Translations under genes and position numbers: made by a program | Notes under the pieces: generated by a model | What the model saw: the letters and a program-made list of their open reading frames with translations, nothing else | What the model was told of the DNA's origin: nothing | Database searches by the model: none | NCBI RefSeq assembly: GCF_001048695.1 | Contig: NZ_CVRB01000003.1 | Location: 372,001 to 436,000 of the forward strand | Reading direction: 5' to 3' | Source of the DNA: Neobacillus massiliamazoniensis | GTDB lineage: Bacteria; Bacillota; Bacilli; Bacillales; Cytobacillaceae | DNA length: 64,000 nucleotides | Part shown: piece after piece, positions 44,392 to 53,300 of the stretch | How the letters are laid out: every line of letters begins with the position of its first letter | Numbering within the stretch: position 1 is the stretch's first letter

Positions 44392-45072
44392 TTACTTCGA
44401 ACCGGAAGTCAAAGAAGGTTTTAAGACCTCTACAAGGCCATGCAAGCTTAAGGTATGCAACCAAATGGTACCTGGTCCTGTTAATTTCACCAAAAAGATC
44501 CCATCTCCACCAAGGAACATGTTTTTGAATCCTTTCAGTCGTTGCACTTCAAAAGATACCCGTGAATCATATGCAGCGAGATGACCTGGATGAACCAATA
44601 TGGTTTCACCTGATTTTAGATAGATTTCATTTACTTCTCCGTCTACGGAAATGAACGCCAATCCATTTCCGTCCAATTTGTTGTAAATCAACCCATTTCC
44701 GCCGAAAAATCCTGTTAGACCCAAATTGCCAACGACATTGAGCGACACAGATTCTTCAGCACATAAAAAGCTGTGTCGTTGCACATGAACAGAAGGATAA
44801 TGGTCCATTTGTAACGGTACGATGTGACCTGGCATGCGCGTGCTGAACGATACGTGACCGTTCCCATGAACGGCTTTGAAATGATTTAAAACAGCACTGT
44901 TTCCGGTGATGACTCTTTTAAATACGCCACCAATACCACCTGTAAAATTGGTTTCGAGTTCAATCGTTGGTGACATTGAAAGAAGAGAACCAGCTTCGCT
45001 GTAAATCGATTCACCTTTTTCTAGTTGAAGCTGTAAAGATTGCATCGTGCTTCCGTGAATTTGAAATTCCAT
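44392..45072 (-). CDS. AIM24-family protein
   Basis: 226 residues. The family pattern of the TIGR00266/AIM24 beta-barrel is present: E-S-I-Y-S-E-A-G-S-L-L-S-M at 20-32, T-G-G-I-G-G-V-F-K-R, the G-L-T-G-F-F-G-G-N-G-L-I-Y-N-K-L-D-G segment and an L-G-G-D-G-I-F-L-V-K-L-T-G-P-G end. GGAGG precedes the ATG. The cellular role in bacteria is unknown. Monocistronic. Confidence 0.88.
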   Translation of the reverse strand: MEFQIHGSTMQSLQLQLEKGESIYSEAGSLLSMSPTIELETNFTGGIGGVFKRVITGNSAVLNHFKAVHGNGHVSFSTRMPGHIVPLQMDHYPSVHVQRHSFLCAEESVSLNVVGNLGLTGFFGGNGLIYNKLDGNGLAFISVDGEVNEIYLKSGETILVHPGHLAAYDSRVSFEVQRLKGFKNMFLGGDGIFLVKLTGPGTIWLHTLSLHGLVEVLKPSLTSGSK

Positions 45073-45337
45073 GAATATCCTCCTGTTTGTAAATATATAA
45101 CTATCATACCAGATATTTACCTAATCTATTCTCATTGTTAAGTAAAAAATACTAATTTTGCATCCTTCATTTAAGATTATATGAATATAGGTAAATTTAG
45201 GCCAAAATGTTAATATAAAGATAGAAGGTTATGATTAGAAAATGAAAAAGCAAACACGAATTGAAAACAATTAACCAGAGCTTTCCAACATTGTAAAAAC
45301 ACCTATGGTTAAAATAGCGATGAGGGGGAATCAGATT

Positions 45338-46465
45338 TTGACTGTACCTACTATTCTAATTCCAGGAATCGAAGGAACAAAGCTAGTCAATACGAACACT
45401 TTGAATTTTGATACCATATGGTCATTGATTAAAAGTAAATATGGAACAATCTATGACTTGGCTTTGAAGCAGGACAGCCGTTTTGAAGTAAGCCCGACAT
45501 CGATCATTGAGCGGAGTGATGTTGAGGATGCTGCCTATTGCGATGTAGTTCATAATTTGGAGAATAAAACCTGCTCACCGGTTTATATTTTTGGCTATGA
45601 TTGGAGGAAATCATCGTCAGAAATTGCCACTCACTTAGCTGCCTATATTGAATATCTCAAGCAGAAGCTTTCTGTAAAATCTTTCAATTTTGTCGCCCAT
45701 AGTATGGGGGCAATGGTGTTCAGCTGTTTTTTGAAGCAGTTACAAGGGAATTATGAAACAGTTGACCATGCCGTATTGGCTACGGTTCCTTTTAAAGGTT
45801 CTGTCAGGGCTCTTATTGCTCTAACGGTAGGGGAAGGAGGAATACCGTTCCCACTCTTCAACTCTAATGATGAATTCCGGAAAATTGCACGAACGTTCCC
45901 TTCGGTTTTTGAGATGTGCCCCACTTATCAAAATGCAGTGGTGTTTGAAAACGGGACCGATGTTGATCTATTCAATCCCAATCATTGGCAGTCGAATATC
46001 GGCGATGATGACTGGGGAATGTTTTTGGATAGGGTTAATCAGATGAAAACATTCTGGGATAGCCAAAATCCAGCGATGTTGGATTTACGAGACCTTCCGC
46101 AAGAGATGAAGAAAAAGTTTCTTATTCTTGCCGGAGTGGGCGAAAAAACAAAAAAGAAAGTCATTGTTCAGCCTCAAAGTCCGGATGGCCGGGCAAAAAA
46201 TTTTTTTAATTTTGATTCTCCCGATTCTGATGGAATCGATGGGGATGGTTCGATTCCGCTGGAAAGCGCATCCATTTATAAGGATGATATATTAACACTA
46301 TCAGTTAAAAAGAAGTGGACTGACCTCTCCATGCACCCACTTTTCTTGAACGATGGCAGAGTACAAACTCTAATCACTCGGTTTTTATTGAATAATACAT
46401 CAGATAACACCTCTGGTACTCCATGGTGGTCAGTTCTAGATGGTTCTGTCGTACAGGTAAAATAA
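45338..46465 (+). CDS. LCAT-like lipase/acyltransferase
   Basis: 375 residues from the TTG at 45338, nine bases behind GAGGGGG; ATG codons at 45305 and 45320 are alternatives. The start I-L-I-P-G-I-E-G-T-K-L is the oxyanion-strand region of LCAT-like alpha/beta hydrolases. F-G-Y-D-W-R-K follows and the nucleophile elbow is F-V-A-H-S-M-G-A. Asp and His candidates are in DSDGIDGDGSIP and M-H-P-L-F. No signal peptide. Probably a lipase or esterase on long-chain lipids. Confidence 0.78.
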   Translation: MTVPTILIPGIEGTKLVNTNTLNFDTIWSLIKSKYGTIYDLALKQDSRFEVSPTSIIERSDVEDAAYCDVVHNLENKTCSPVYIFGYDWRKSSSEIATHLAAYIEYLKQKLSVKSFNFVAHSMGAMVFSCFLKQLQGNYETVDHAVLATVPFKGSVRALIALTVGEGGIPFPLFNSNDEFRKIARTFPSVFEMCPTYQNAVVFENGTDVDLFNPNHWQSNIGDDDWGMFLDRVNQMKTFWDSQNPAMLDLRDLPQEMKKKFLILAGVGEKTKKKVIVQPQSPDGRAKNFFNFDSPDSDGIDGDGSIPLESASIYKDDILTLSVKKKWTDLSMHPLFLNDGRVQTLITRFLLNNTSDNTSGTPWWSVLDGSVVQVK

Positions 46466-46476
46466 AGATAAAAAAA

Positions 46477-46518
46477 GGAATGTCCCTGAAGCTTTTATGC
46501 AGACAGGGACATTTTTTT
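46477..46518. terminator. Terminator between lipase and cupin genes
   Basis: GGAATGTCCCTG...CAGGGACATTTTTTTG stem with T run; it stands between two convergent genes. Confidence 0.8.
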
Positions 46519-46523
46519 GCTTA

Positions 46524-47036
46524 TTACGGGATCTTCTCATACGCTAATTTCATGATAATTTCCTTATGCTGCGGATATTTCTCCAACAGCTCATTTTGTG
46601 TAAATAACTTAAAGTCATTAAATTCAAATCCAGGCGAAACCATGCAGCCAACTAATGAAAAAGTATCTTTCTCCATTACAGATGAACCAAAAATTGAGTT
46701 TTTCGGAACTAAGTATTGGGGAACTTCTCCATTTTCTAGATTCATTCCGATTTTTATTTCTTCGTATTCACCATTTTCATGAATAACATGAACAGTTAAA
46801 GGACTTCCTGCGTGGTAATACCATAATTCATCTGATTTCAGACGGTGGAAATGTGAAACTTCATCAGACTTTAAAAGGAAATAAATACTTGTAAAAAGTT
46901 TTCGTTTCTCTACAAAATTTACGCTAAGCTCTTGATCGGAGATTCGTTCCTCTGATTCAAATGTACTTTTGAAATAACCGCCCTCGGGATGTGGAGTAAG
47001 GCCAAGCTTTGTAATTAAAGTTTGTATTTGATCCAT
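46524..47036 (-). CDS. DUF985 cupin protein
   Basis: 170 residues. Patterns of the DUF985/YML079-like cupin: L-x-x-H-P-E-G-G-Y-F, T-S-I-Y-F-L-L, S-H-F-H-R-L-K-S-D-E-L-W-Y-Y-H and G-S-P-L-T-V. The fold binds sugars or nucleotides in relatives; enzymatic role unknown. Convergent with the lipase gene. Confidence 0.88.
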   Translation of the reverse strand: MDQIQTLITKLGLTPHPEGGYFKSTFESEERISDQELSVNFVEKRKLFTSIYFLLKSDEVSHFHRLKSDELWYYHAGSPLTVHVIHENGEYEEIKIGMNLENGEVPQYLVPKNSIFGSSVMEKDTFSLVGCMVSPGFEFNDFKLFTQNELLEKYPQHKEIIMKLAYEKIP

Positions 47037-47217
47037 GACATAACCCCTCGTAATTTATTTTACTAAGCGTACTACTAGTAAATAGTAGGTAGTTAAAATA
47101 TATCTTATAGAATTGCTATATGTCTATTTTGATTTCCACTATAAATAATGTTTAAATATTTTTAAAATACAAAACATTAAGAAAACATGAGAGAAAATGA
47201 GAGAATGATAAGAAAAT
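47037..47217. other. Upstream part of the matrix leader
   Basis: First part of the 427-base leader of the TasA-like gene. It is A+T-rich and has no gene. SinR-type boxes begin at 47218. Confidence 0.4.
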
Positions 47218-47358
47218 GTTCTTAATTGAGAAAATACGGCGATTTTTGCCGTTTTTCGATGATATAGTTTTGTCCTATACTCAATTTAATAGATTCTTTA
47301 AAAAGAACATTAAATTCAGCTGTTTTTTTTTTTTGTAAATATGTTCTTCAAAAAGAAC
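47218..47358. promoter_or_regulatory. Cluster of SinR-type boxes before the TasA-like gene
   Basis: GTTCTT at 47218-47223, ATTCTTTAAAAAGAAC at 47293-47308 and the perfect dyad GTTCTT-CAAA-AAGAAC at 47343-47358. The SinR recognition word in Bacillus is GTTCTYT. Their place in a long leader before a tasA-like gene is the known arrangement of SinR-repressed matrix operons. Confidence 0.75.
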
Positions 47359-47463
47359 AATTTCGGTAATAGTATTATTCACTAGGTTTAAAAAATGGTT
47401 GAATGTCCCGATGTGGAGTTCAAATAAAAAAACTACCAAAAAGGGGAAACAAGGAGGAAGAAT

Positions 47464-48090
47464 ATGAAGATCAAAACGAAGTTAGGAATGGTAGCAGCAT
47501 CTGGTGCGCTAGGATTGGCACTAATCAGTGGGGGTACATACGCCTTCTTCAATTCTAAAGTGGAAGCAACGAGTACGTTTGAAATGGGTACACTTGATCT
47601 TAGTGTAAACCCATCGACGATTGTAAGTGTTAAAAATTTATTACCTGGAGACTATATGACTCGCAGTTTCAATCTGAAAAATACTGGTACTGTGGATATA
47701 GCTAAGGTACTTTTAAAAACTGAATATACCGTCACGAATAAAGATGGTGCCCCAGCAAATACCGATGATCTTGGAAAACATATCCGTGTTAATTTCTTAT
47801 TTAATCAAGATAAGGCTGCTCTAGGAACATGGTTACCAGAAGATCAAGTTGTGTTTCAAACAACTCTATACGACTTACAAAATATGACACCTGATGCAGT
47901 TGAAAACAGAATATTTCATGACCATCTTGAAGAAATAGGCGGTCTAAAAAAGGGTGACAAAGATAAGCTTTTCGTTCAATTTGAATTTGTCGATAACGGA
48001 GAAGATCAAAATCAATTCCAAGGTGATTCTTTAGCCCTTAAATGGACATTTGAAGGAACACAGCCAGTAGGAAAAGAAAGAAAAAATTAA
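47464..48090 (+). CDS. TasA/CalY-like matrix fibre protein (camelysin family)
   Basis: 208 residues. The SipW-type signal peptide is clear: K-K/T-K-L-G-M-V-A-A-S-G-A-L-G-L-A-L-I-S-G-G-T-Y-A before F-F-N-S-K-V-E-A. The mature part has T-F-E-M-G-T-L-D-L-S-V, then L-L-P-G-D-Y-M-T-R-S-F-N-L-K-N-T-G, the pattern of the peptidase M73/camelysin/TasA family. It forms extracellular fibres in biofilms. AAGGAGG precedes the ATG. SinR-type boxes lie upstream. A Vpr-like protease gene follows and the matching SipW peptidase comes after it. Confidence 0.92.
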   Translation: MKIKTKLGMVAASGALGLALISGGTYAFFNSKVEATSTFEMGTLDLSVNPSTIVSVKNLLPGDYMTRSFNLKNTGTVDIAKVLLKTEYTVTNKDGAPANTDDLGKHIRVNFLFNQDKAALGTWLPEDQVVFQTTLYDLQNMTPDAVENRIFHDHLEEIGGLKKGDKDKLFVQFEFVDNGEDQNQFQGDSLALKWTFEGTQPVGKERKN

Positions 48091-48244
48091 AACTTAATGA
48101 AAAAAGAGTGGGAGTCCTAACCCATTTTTTTTCTCGATATGCTTTTGTCTAAAATTGAAAGGAGGGAGGCCTATTAGACAAGGAATGCTCTTTATTTAGT
48201 TCAAAAAGGTTTAATTGAGAAAGTATTTAGAGGGGTGAAGGGGA

Positions 48245-51200
48245 TTGAAGAGGAAGAAGTATGGAAGAGTATTTAGTAGATTACTAATTTTAACACTTAT
48301 TTTTTCGTTATTTACACCTATTTTTGCTTCTGCAGAAACCGGATTAAGTCCTAAAGGCACACAAGTAAGTGATGAAAGCATTATGAAAATGAAAGCGCTT
48401 ATTGCCCAACAAGAGTCATTGTTGAATCAAGAGCCATCACTATCACCAGAGTTAAAAGACCTAGAAGGTGATAATGAAGTGGGTGTTATTGTTCAATTAT
48501 CAGAGCATCCCTTGGCACTTGAAAAAGGAATTAAAAAGGTTCAGGGCAAATCATTCACTTCAACGGATCGAGCGAATGTCAAAAAGAAAATTCAGTCTCA
48601 GCAAGATAATTTTGAAAAGGCTTTAGGTAATAAAGGAATTAAACATAAAAAAGGATTTACTTTTAGTGAAACATTTAATGGGATGTCACTTAAGTTGACA
48701 GCAAAACAGTTGAAGGAGCTCTTGAAGGTAAATGGTGTTGTAAGTATTGAGCCAGATTCTGAGGTTCATGCTGTAGGTGAGCCTTCAACAGATGATACTG
48801 TTAGTCAAATGATTAGTTCTGACAATCAATTCCTTGGTATCCCAGATGTTTGGGCAAAGGGTTATGAAGGACAAAATGTGAAAGTTGCGGTTCTTGACAC
48901 TGGTATTGACTATTACCATCCAGAATTTCAAGGTGTCTACAAAGGAGGATATAACTTTGTCCCGCAAACTAGCCGTACGGATTATACCCGTGATCGCGCA
49001 GATGATGATCCATACGAAACCTCTCCGTTAGACCGACCAGCAGGGAAAGCGGAAGTTGATGCAAACGGTAGAACCTTCTACACAGAACATGGGACACATG
49101 TTGCCGGTACCATTGCTGCACAAGGAAATAACCCTTATGGTATTAAAGGTATCGCACCAAAGGTAGAGTTATATTCTTACCGAGTATTAGGAGCGTATGG
49201 AAGCGGTGCTACTTCTGGAATTATCGCTGCCATTGACAAAGCAGCTCAACAACATATGGATGTTATTAACTTGTCCTTAGGTGGTTCAAATAATAGCTCT
49301 ACTTCAGCAGATGCGATTGCTATTAATAATGCGGCACTAGCCGGTGTCACAGCAGTTGTTGCTACAGGTAATAGTGGTCCAAACCGTGGCACGATTGGAA
49401 GCCCATCTACTGCTGCGTTCGCAATCTCAGTTGCTAACTCTACCATTCCTGAAACCACGAAAAAGGGTCAAGTAAATGTAACACTAGAAGGGTCAGCCCC
49501 TGCAAACTACAATCTTAATTTAATGGCTTGGAAGTTTGGAGTGGAGCCGGCTGATACATTAACAGGTACTTATGACGTTGTTGCAGTACCTAATTACGGA
49601 GTGGACGCTGATTATACAGGGTTAGATGTAAAAGGAAAAGTAGCGCTCATTTCTCGTGGTGGCGGTGTTGCATTTGTTGATAAAATTGCTGCTGCAAAAA
49701 AAGCTGGAGCAATTGCGACGATCATTCATAACAATGGTGGAACAAATGGGAATGGTCCTGCAGGTGTATTCCTTAGTGATTCATTCGCATTCCTACCTTC
49801 ATTTGATATGTCAACTACGGATGGTAACGCCTTAAGAACAGCTATGCAAACTAAAAAAGCAACGGTTACTTTTAGCAATTTCTCTTCTTCATCAACTGGT
49901 GGAGACGACATCAATAGCTCAAGTTCGCGCGGTCCGTCAAACCCTAATTTTGACCTCAAACCAGATGTTTCTGCACCAGGAACAAACATCATGTCATCAG
50001 TTCCAGCGTATAAAAAGGATTTTCCAGATGCAAATTACACTGAATCCTACGAGCGTTTTACCGGAACAAGTATGGCTACCCCACACATCACAGGTATTGC
50101 TGCATTACTTAAGTCTGAGCATCCAGATTGGACTCCATTTGATATTAAAGTAGCAATCTCCAACACTGCAAAACAATTAGATGTAACAAAATATGATGTA
50201 TTTGCACAAGGACCTGGACGTGTGCAACCATATCAAGCAGCTACAACTGAAGCACTAGCGTACGCAATGGATAAGACAGCTTTCTCTTCAAAAACATACG
50301 ACAATATTAAAGGAACAATTACTTTTGGTAATGTTCCAACGAACGCAAATAATGCATCTACTGTAACAAAAGATATTAAAGTCAAAAATCTTACTGGTAA
50401 AGCCAGTGATTACACCGTTAATGTCCAAGTGACAAAAGCTGCTACGGGAGCTTTGGCCGGGGCAAACGTTACAGTTGATCAGTCGAAGTTTACTTTGGAC
50501 GCCTCAGGTGAGAAAGCCTTAAAAGTAACGTTGAACGTTCCAAAAGGTGCAGGATCAACAGGTAATGAGATATTAGGGTATGTTTACATTACAAATGGAA
50601 CAACTAATTTAACTTTACCGTTTGCAGGAAACTTTGCACCACCAACAGGAATTAAGGACTACTCTATAGAAAGCAAAGTAATCTCACCAAACGGGGATGG
50701 AAAACTAGATAGTACAACTGTTCATTATGAGTTTTATGATCGTCAAAATACGACATTTATTGAACTTTGGGATGCAGCCCATCAAGATGCAGGTTACTAT
50801 CATGATGGATACTTAGGATACTTAGTAGCTTCTAGTTCAACAACCGTAGGACCAAAATCCGTTGTATTTAATGGAGGCTACACAGAATGGGGAACAGGAA
50901 AGAAAGCAACTGCCCCTGATGGTGTCTATACCATTGATATGTCAACGTTAAACTTAGCTGGAACAGCTGTTGCTACATCAGCATGGCTTGGTCCAATTTA
51001 TGTTAAGTCTTCTCCTTCTGAATTTGTTCTTCCAGCTGCAGACAATATCATTGAAGATACTTCGTTTGAATATAAAGGCTCGATTAAGGATAAATTCATT
51101 GATTTCAAACCAGTTGTTGAACAAGTATTTGGCGAAAACTATGATGTAAACGATAAGTTAACACTAAAATATGAATTAAAAGACAAAGATGGCAATGTCA

Positions 51201-51928
51201 TCGACTCAAAACCTGTGAAGCTAAATCAAGATGGATCATTCTCCATTCCATTTGCTGAATTAAGATCTGGAGATTACAAATTGAAATTTAGCATTTCCGA
51301 TATTGCGCAAAACAGTAGTGAAAAAGAAATAACGATTAGTGTAAAGAACGATCCACAAATCGCGAAAATGGTTGTAACAAACAAAGATATTGACCAACAA
51401 ATTAAAGGAAATACTAGTGTAGTTGTGCTTGCAACGCCGGCATTTTCAAAGTCACAAAATAAAATACGGGTCGAATTGCCTACTTCAGTTTTAAAAGACT
51501 TAGAGCAATCTAAAAAATCAGTTGCCTTTGCTGCACCAGGGGGCGTGCAAATCATGCTGCCTACGAAAGTGATGACACAATTAAGCAATTCTGGAGCAGA
51601 TAAAGTATACTTAGAAATAAACCGTGAAAACAGCTCGATTGTTCCAGTTACTGGAACGGACGAAGCAGTATCGGATCTATATCAATTCGCATTCCGATAT
51701 GAAAAAGGTAGAGACACTACTTACGTGACTACCCTTGACGATACAGTTGATGTTCGTTTACCAGTGAATGCAACTGCTGCAAAAGGATTCAAAAAAGTAG
51801 AAGCGTATGATTTTAATAAAGATAATAAATCTTTAAATCTATTAAATAGTCTGTATTTGTCTGGATCTATTGAATTTAAAGCAACTAAGCTTTCAAGCTT
51901 TGTCGCGCTTGGCAAAAATAAAAAATAA
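48245..51928 (+). CDS. Vpr-like secreted subtilisin-family protease, very large
   Basis: 1227 residues, TTG start behind GGGGTGAAGGGG. A signal peptide spans about 1-30 (LLILTLIFSLFTPIFASAE). An I9-type propeptide follows to about 178. The triad is Asp in V-A-V-L-D-T-G-I-D (residue about 218), His in H-G-T-H-V-A-G-T (about 282) and Ser in G-T-S-M-A-T-P-H (about 608). A PA domain (GKVALISRGGGVAFVDKIAA) is inserted between His and Ser. The 600-residue tail has Ig-like segments with S-P-N-G-D-G-K-L-D-S-T and no sorting signal. Vpr of B. subtilis has the same plan but is about 800 residues. It sits between the fibre gene and sipW, hinting at a role in matrix processing. Confidence 0.9.
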   Translation: MKRKKYGRVFSRLLILTLIFSLFTPIFASAETGLSPKGTQVSDESIMKMKALIAQQESLLNQEPSLSPELKDLEGDNEVGVIVQLSEHPLALEKGIKKVQGKSFTSTDRANVKKKIQSQQDNFEKALGNKGIKHKKGFTFSETFNGMSLKLTAKQLKELLKVNGVVSIEPDSEVHAVGEPSTDDTVSQMISSDNQFLGIPDVWAKGYEGQNVKVAVLDTGIDYYHPEFQGVYKGGYNFVPQTSRTDYTRDRADDDPYETSPLDRPAGKAEVDANGRTFYTEHGTHVAGTIAAQGNNPYGIKGIAPKVELYSYRVLGAYGSGATSGIIAAIDKAAQQHMDVINLSLGGSNNSSTSADAIAINNAALAGVTAVVATGNSGPNRGTIGSPSTAAFAISVANSTIPETTKKGQVNVTLEGSAPANYNLNLMAWKFGVEPADTLTGTYDVVAVPNYGVDADYTGLDVKGKVALISRGGGVAFVDKIAAAKKAGAIATIIHNNGGTNGNGPAGVFLSDSFAFLPSFDMSTTDGNALRTAMQTKKATVTFSNFSSSSTGGDDINSSSSRGPSNPNFDLKPDVSAPGTNIMSSVPAYKKDFPDANYTESYERFTGTSMATPHITGIAALLKSEHPDWTPFDIKVAISNTAKQLDVTKYDVFAQGPGRVQPYQAATTEALAYAMDKTAFSSKTYDNIKGTITFGNVPTNANNASTVTKDIKVKNLTGKASDYTVNVQVTKAATGALAGANVTVDQSKFTLDASGEKALKVTLNVPKGAGSTGNEILGYVYITNGTTNLTLPFAGNFAPPTGIKDYSIESKVISPNGDGKLDSTTVHYEFYDRQNTTFIELWDAAHQDAGYYHDGYLGYLVASSSTTVGPKSVVFNGGYTEWGTGKKATAPDGVYTIDMSTLNLAGTAVATSAWLGPIYVKSSPSEFVLPAADNIIEDTSFEYKGSIKDKFIDFKPVVEQVFGENYDVNDKLTLKYELKDKDGNVIDSKPVKLNQDGSFSIPFAELRSGDYKLKFSISDIAQNSSEKEITISVKNDPQIAKMVVTNKDIDQQIKGNTSVVVLATPAFSKSQNKIRVELPTSVLKDLEQSKKSVAFAAPGGVQIMLPTKVMTQLSNSGADKVYLEINRENSSIVPVTGTDEAVSDLYQFAFRYEKGRDTTYVTTLDDTVDVRLPVNATAAKGFKKVEAYDFNKDNKSLNLLNSLYLSGSIEFKATKLSSFVALGKNKK

Positions 51929-51940
51929 GGTTGATGTAAA

Positions 51941-51976
51941 AGGAAACGGCAGCATAAATGCTGTCGTTTTTTTGAT
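51941..51976 (+). terminator. Terminator after the protease gene
   Basis: AACGGCAGCATAAATGCTGTCGTTTTTTTG; clear stem and T run. Confidence 0.88.
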
Positions 51977-52012
51977 ATTGGCTGTGTTAAAAGTCATTGT
52001 TGTTTTTTAACA

Positions 52013-52162
52013 CTGTTGATTGGAGCGGAAGGCGCGAGACTCCTGCGGGAGTACGGGGCAGGGGAGACCCCACAGGCGCCAAAGAGCCGAGGAGGCTCCC
52101 CGGAACGCCCGCGGAAAGCGAAGCGCCTGGAGCGCAAATCAATAACCAAGTTTAACAGAGCC
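52013..52162. repeat. GC-rich dispersed repeat, copy 1
   Basis: A strongly GC-rich block with internal stems (GACTCCTGCGGGAG, GGGGAGACCCC, GGAGGCTCCCC and GCGCCTGGAGCGC), framed by TTGATTGGAGCGGAAGGCGC and GCGCAAATCAA. It is nearly identical to 53045-53195. Such repeats are common in Bacillaceae genomes and look like a non-autonomous (MITE-like or REP-like) element. Confidence 0.85.
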
Positions 52163-52245
52163 TTGATATTCATAGGATAAATAGGAGGAAATGTGTTATT
52201 TAAACATTTACTTCTTTTTACATTACTTATATACTTTATTTAAAT

Positions 52246-52261
52246 GTTCTTTACACAGAAC
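52246..52261. promoter_or_regulatory. SinR-type box before sipW
   Basis: GTTCTTTACACAGAAC is an inverted GTTCT word with the same look as the boxes before the TasA-like gene, so sipW may be controlled together with it from its own promoter. Confidence 0.6.
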
Positions 52262-52354
52262 AAACAAATATTTTATTAAATGTTTTTTTGGAATAGTTAC
52301 AGTTTTATACAAAGGGGTAATTGAAAAACCTTATAAGCAGGAAGGTGAACTAGA

Positions 52355-52933
52355 TTGAAGAAAACATTAAAAATTATTAGTAACATGATTACAATAATAG
52401 TCATTCTGAATTTAATCTTCATGACCTTACTTGTGATCTACTTAAAGGCCTCTAAAGGAGAAGCTCAGATTTTTGGATATCAGCTAAAAACAGTCTTTTC
52501 TGGATCGATGGAACCCACATTTTTAACCGGCTCTGTCATCGCCATTAAACAATTAAAGGCAGATGAAAGAGGGACTCTTAAAAAAGGCGATGTCATTACA
52601 TTTCAAACGAGCAAAAAACTGTTGGTTACGCACCGGATAGTCGGAGTTACTTCTAAAGAAAATAATGTACAATATGAAACAAAGGGGGATCACAATAAGA
52701 CAGCAGATACCGATTTAGTTCCGTCACAAAATGTGGTTGGTCAATATTCCGGATTTACGATTCCTTATATAGGATACATCCTAGATTTTGCTCAATCAAA
52801 AAAAGGTACTTCACTCTTACTAATAGTTTCAGGCATTTTATTGCTAGGATTTGCAATCTTTACTTTTTTCCAAGTAATGAGAGAACTTGAGAAGAAAACA
52901 AAAAGTATTGAAACAAATGAAAATACTATATGA
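52355..52933 (+). CDS. sipW: ER-type signal peptidase I SipW
   Basis: 192 residues, TTG start behind AGGAAGGTGAA. An N-terminal span (TIIVILNLIFMTLLVIYL) and a C-terminal span near 150-170 (LLLIVSGILLLGFAIFTFF). The catalytic Ser is in F-S-G-S-M-E-P; the general base is His in V-T-H-R-I-V instead of the Lys of ordinary bacterial peptidases, which defines the SipW/ER class. K-G-D-H-N also matches. SipW frees TasA-like proteins from their signal peptides. In B. subtilis sipW sits before tasA in one operon. Here it follows the fibre gene by 4.3 kb and is flanked by two GC-rich repeats. Confidence 0.92.
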   Translation: MKKTLKIISNMITIIVILNLIFMTLLVIYLKASKGEAQIFGYQLKTVFSGSMEPTFLTGSVIAIKQLKADERGTLKKGDVITFQTSKKLLVTHRIVGVTSKENNVQYETKGDHNKTADTDLVPSQNVVGQYSGFTIPYIGYILDFAQSKKGTSLLLIVSGILLLGFAIFTFFQVMRELEKKTKSIETNENTI

Positions 52934-52941
52934 TTTCATAG

Positions 52942-52985
52942 CGGACCCAAAAATCGTTTTTTACGGCTTTTGGGTCTGCTTTATT
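52942..52985 (+). terminator. Terminator after sipW
   Basis: GCGGACCCAAAAATCG...CTTTTGGGTCTGC stem followed by TTTATTATA. Confidence 0.7.
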
Positions 52986-53044
52986 ATACGTTGAAATTAA
53001 TTTTTAAAAATGCCTGTGTAAAGGTAAATGTTGATTTTTGAAAC

Positions 53045-53195
53045 TATGTTGATTGGAGCGGAAGGCGCGAGACTCCTGCGGGAGTACGGGGCAGGGGAGA
53101 CCCCACAGGCGCTTAAGCGCCGAGGAGGCTCCCCGGAACGCCCGCGGAAAGCGAAGCGCCTGAAGCGCAAATCAACAGGCAAGTTTAACACAGCC
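53045..53195. repeat. GC-rich dispersed repeat, copy 2
   Basis: Same orientation and sequence as the copy at 52013-52162 except for about six changes, including GCGCTTAAGCGC where copy 1 has GCGCCAAAGAGC. The two copies form a direct repeat around sipW. Confidence 0.85.
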
Positions 53196-53300
53196 TTAAA
53201 AATAAAAAATTATTTGAGGAAAAAAATTAATAATGTACTTTAGTACTATTGTAAAATATAATTATTTGTAACAACTAGGAAAAGGAGATAGATTTTTCAA

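Noticed and set aside
53028..53243. 71-codon frame through the GC-rich repeat
   Set aside because: The reading frame is produced by the repeat element itself, has basic low-complexity composition and no ribosome site.
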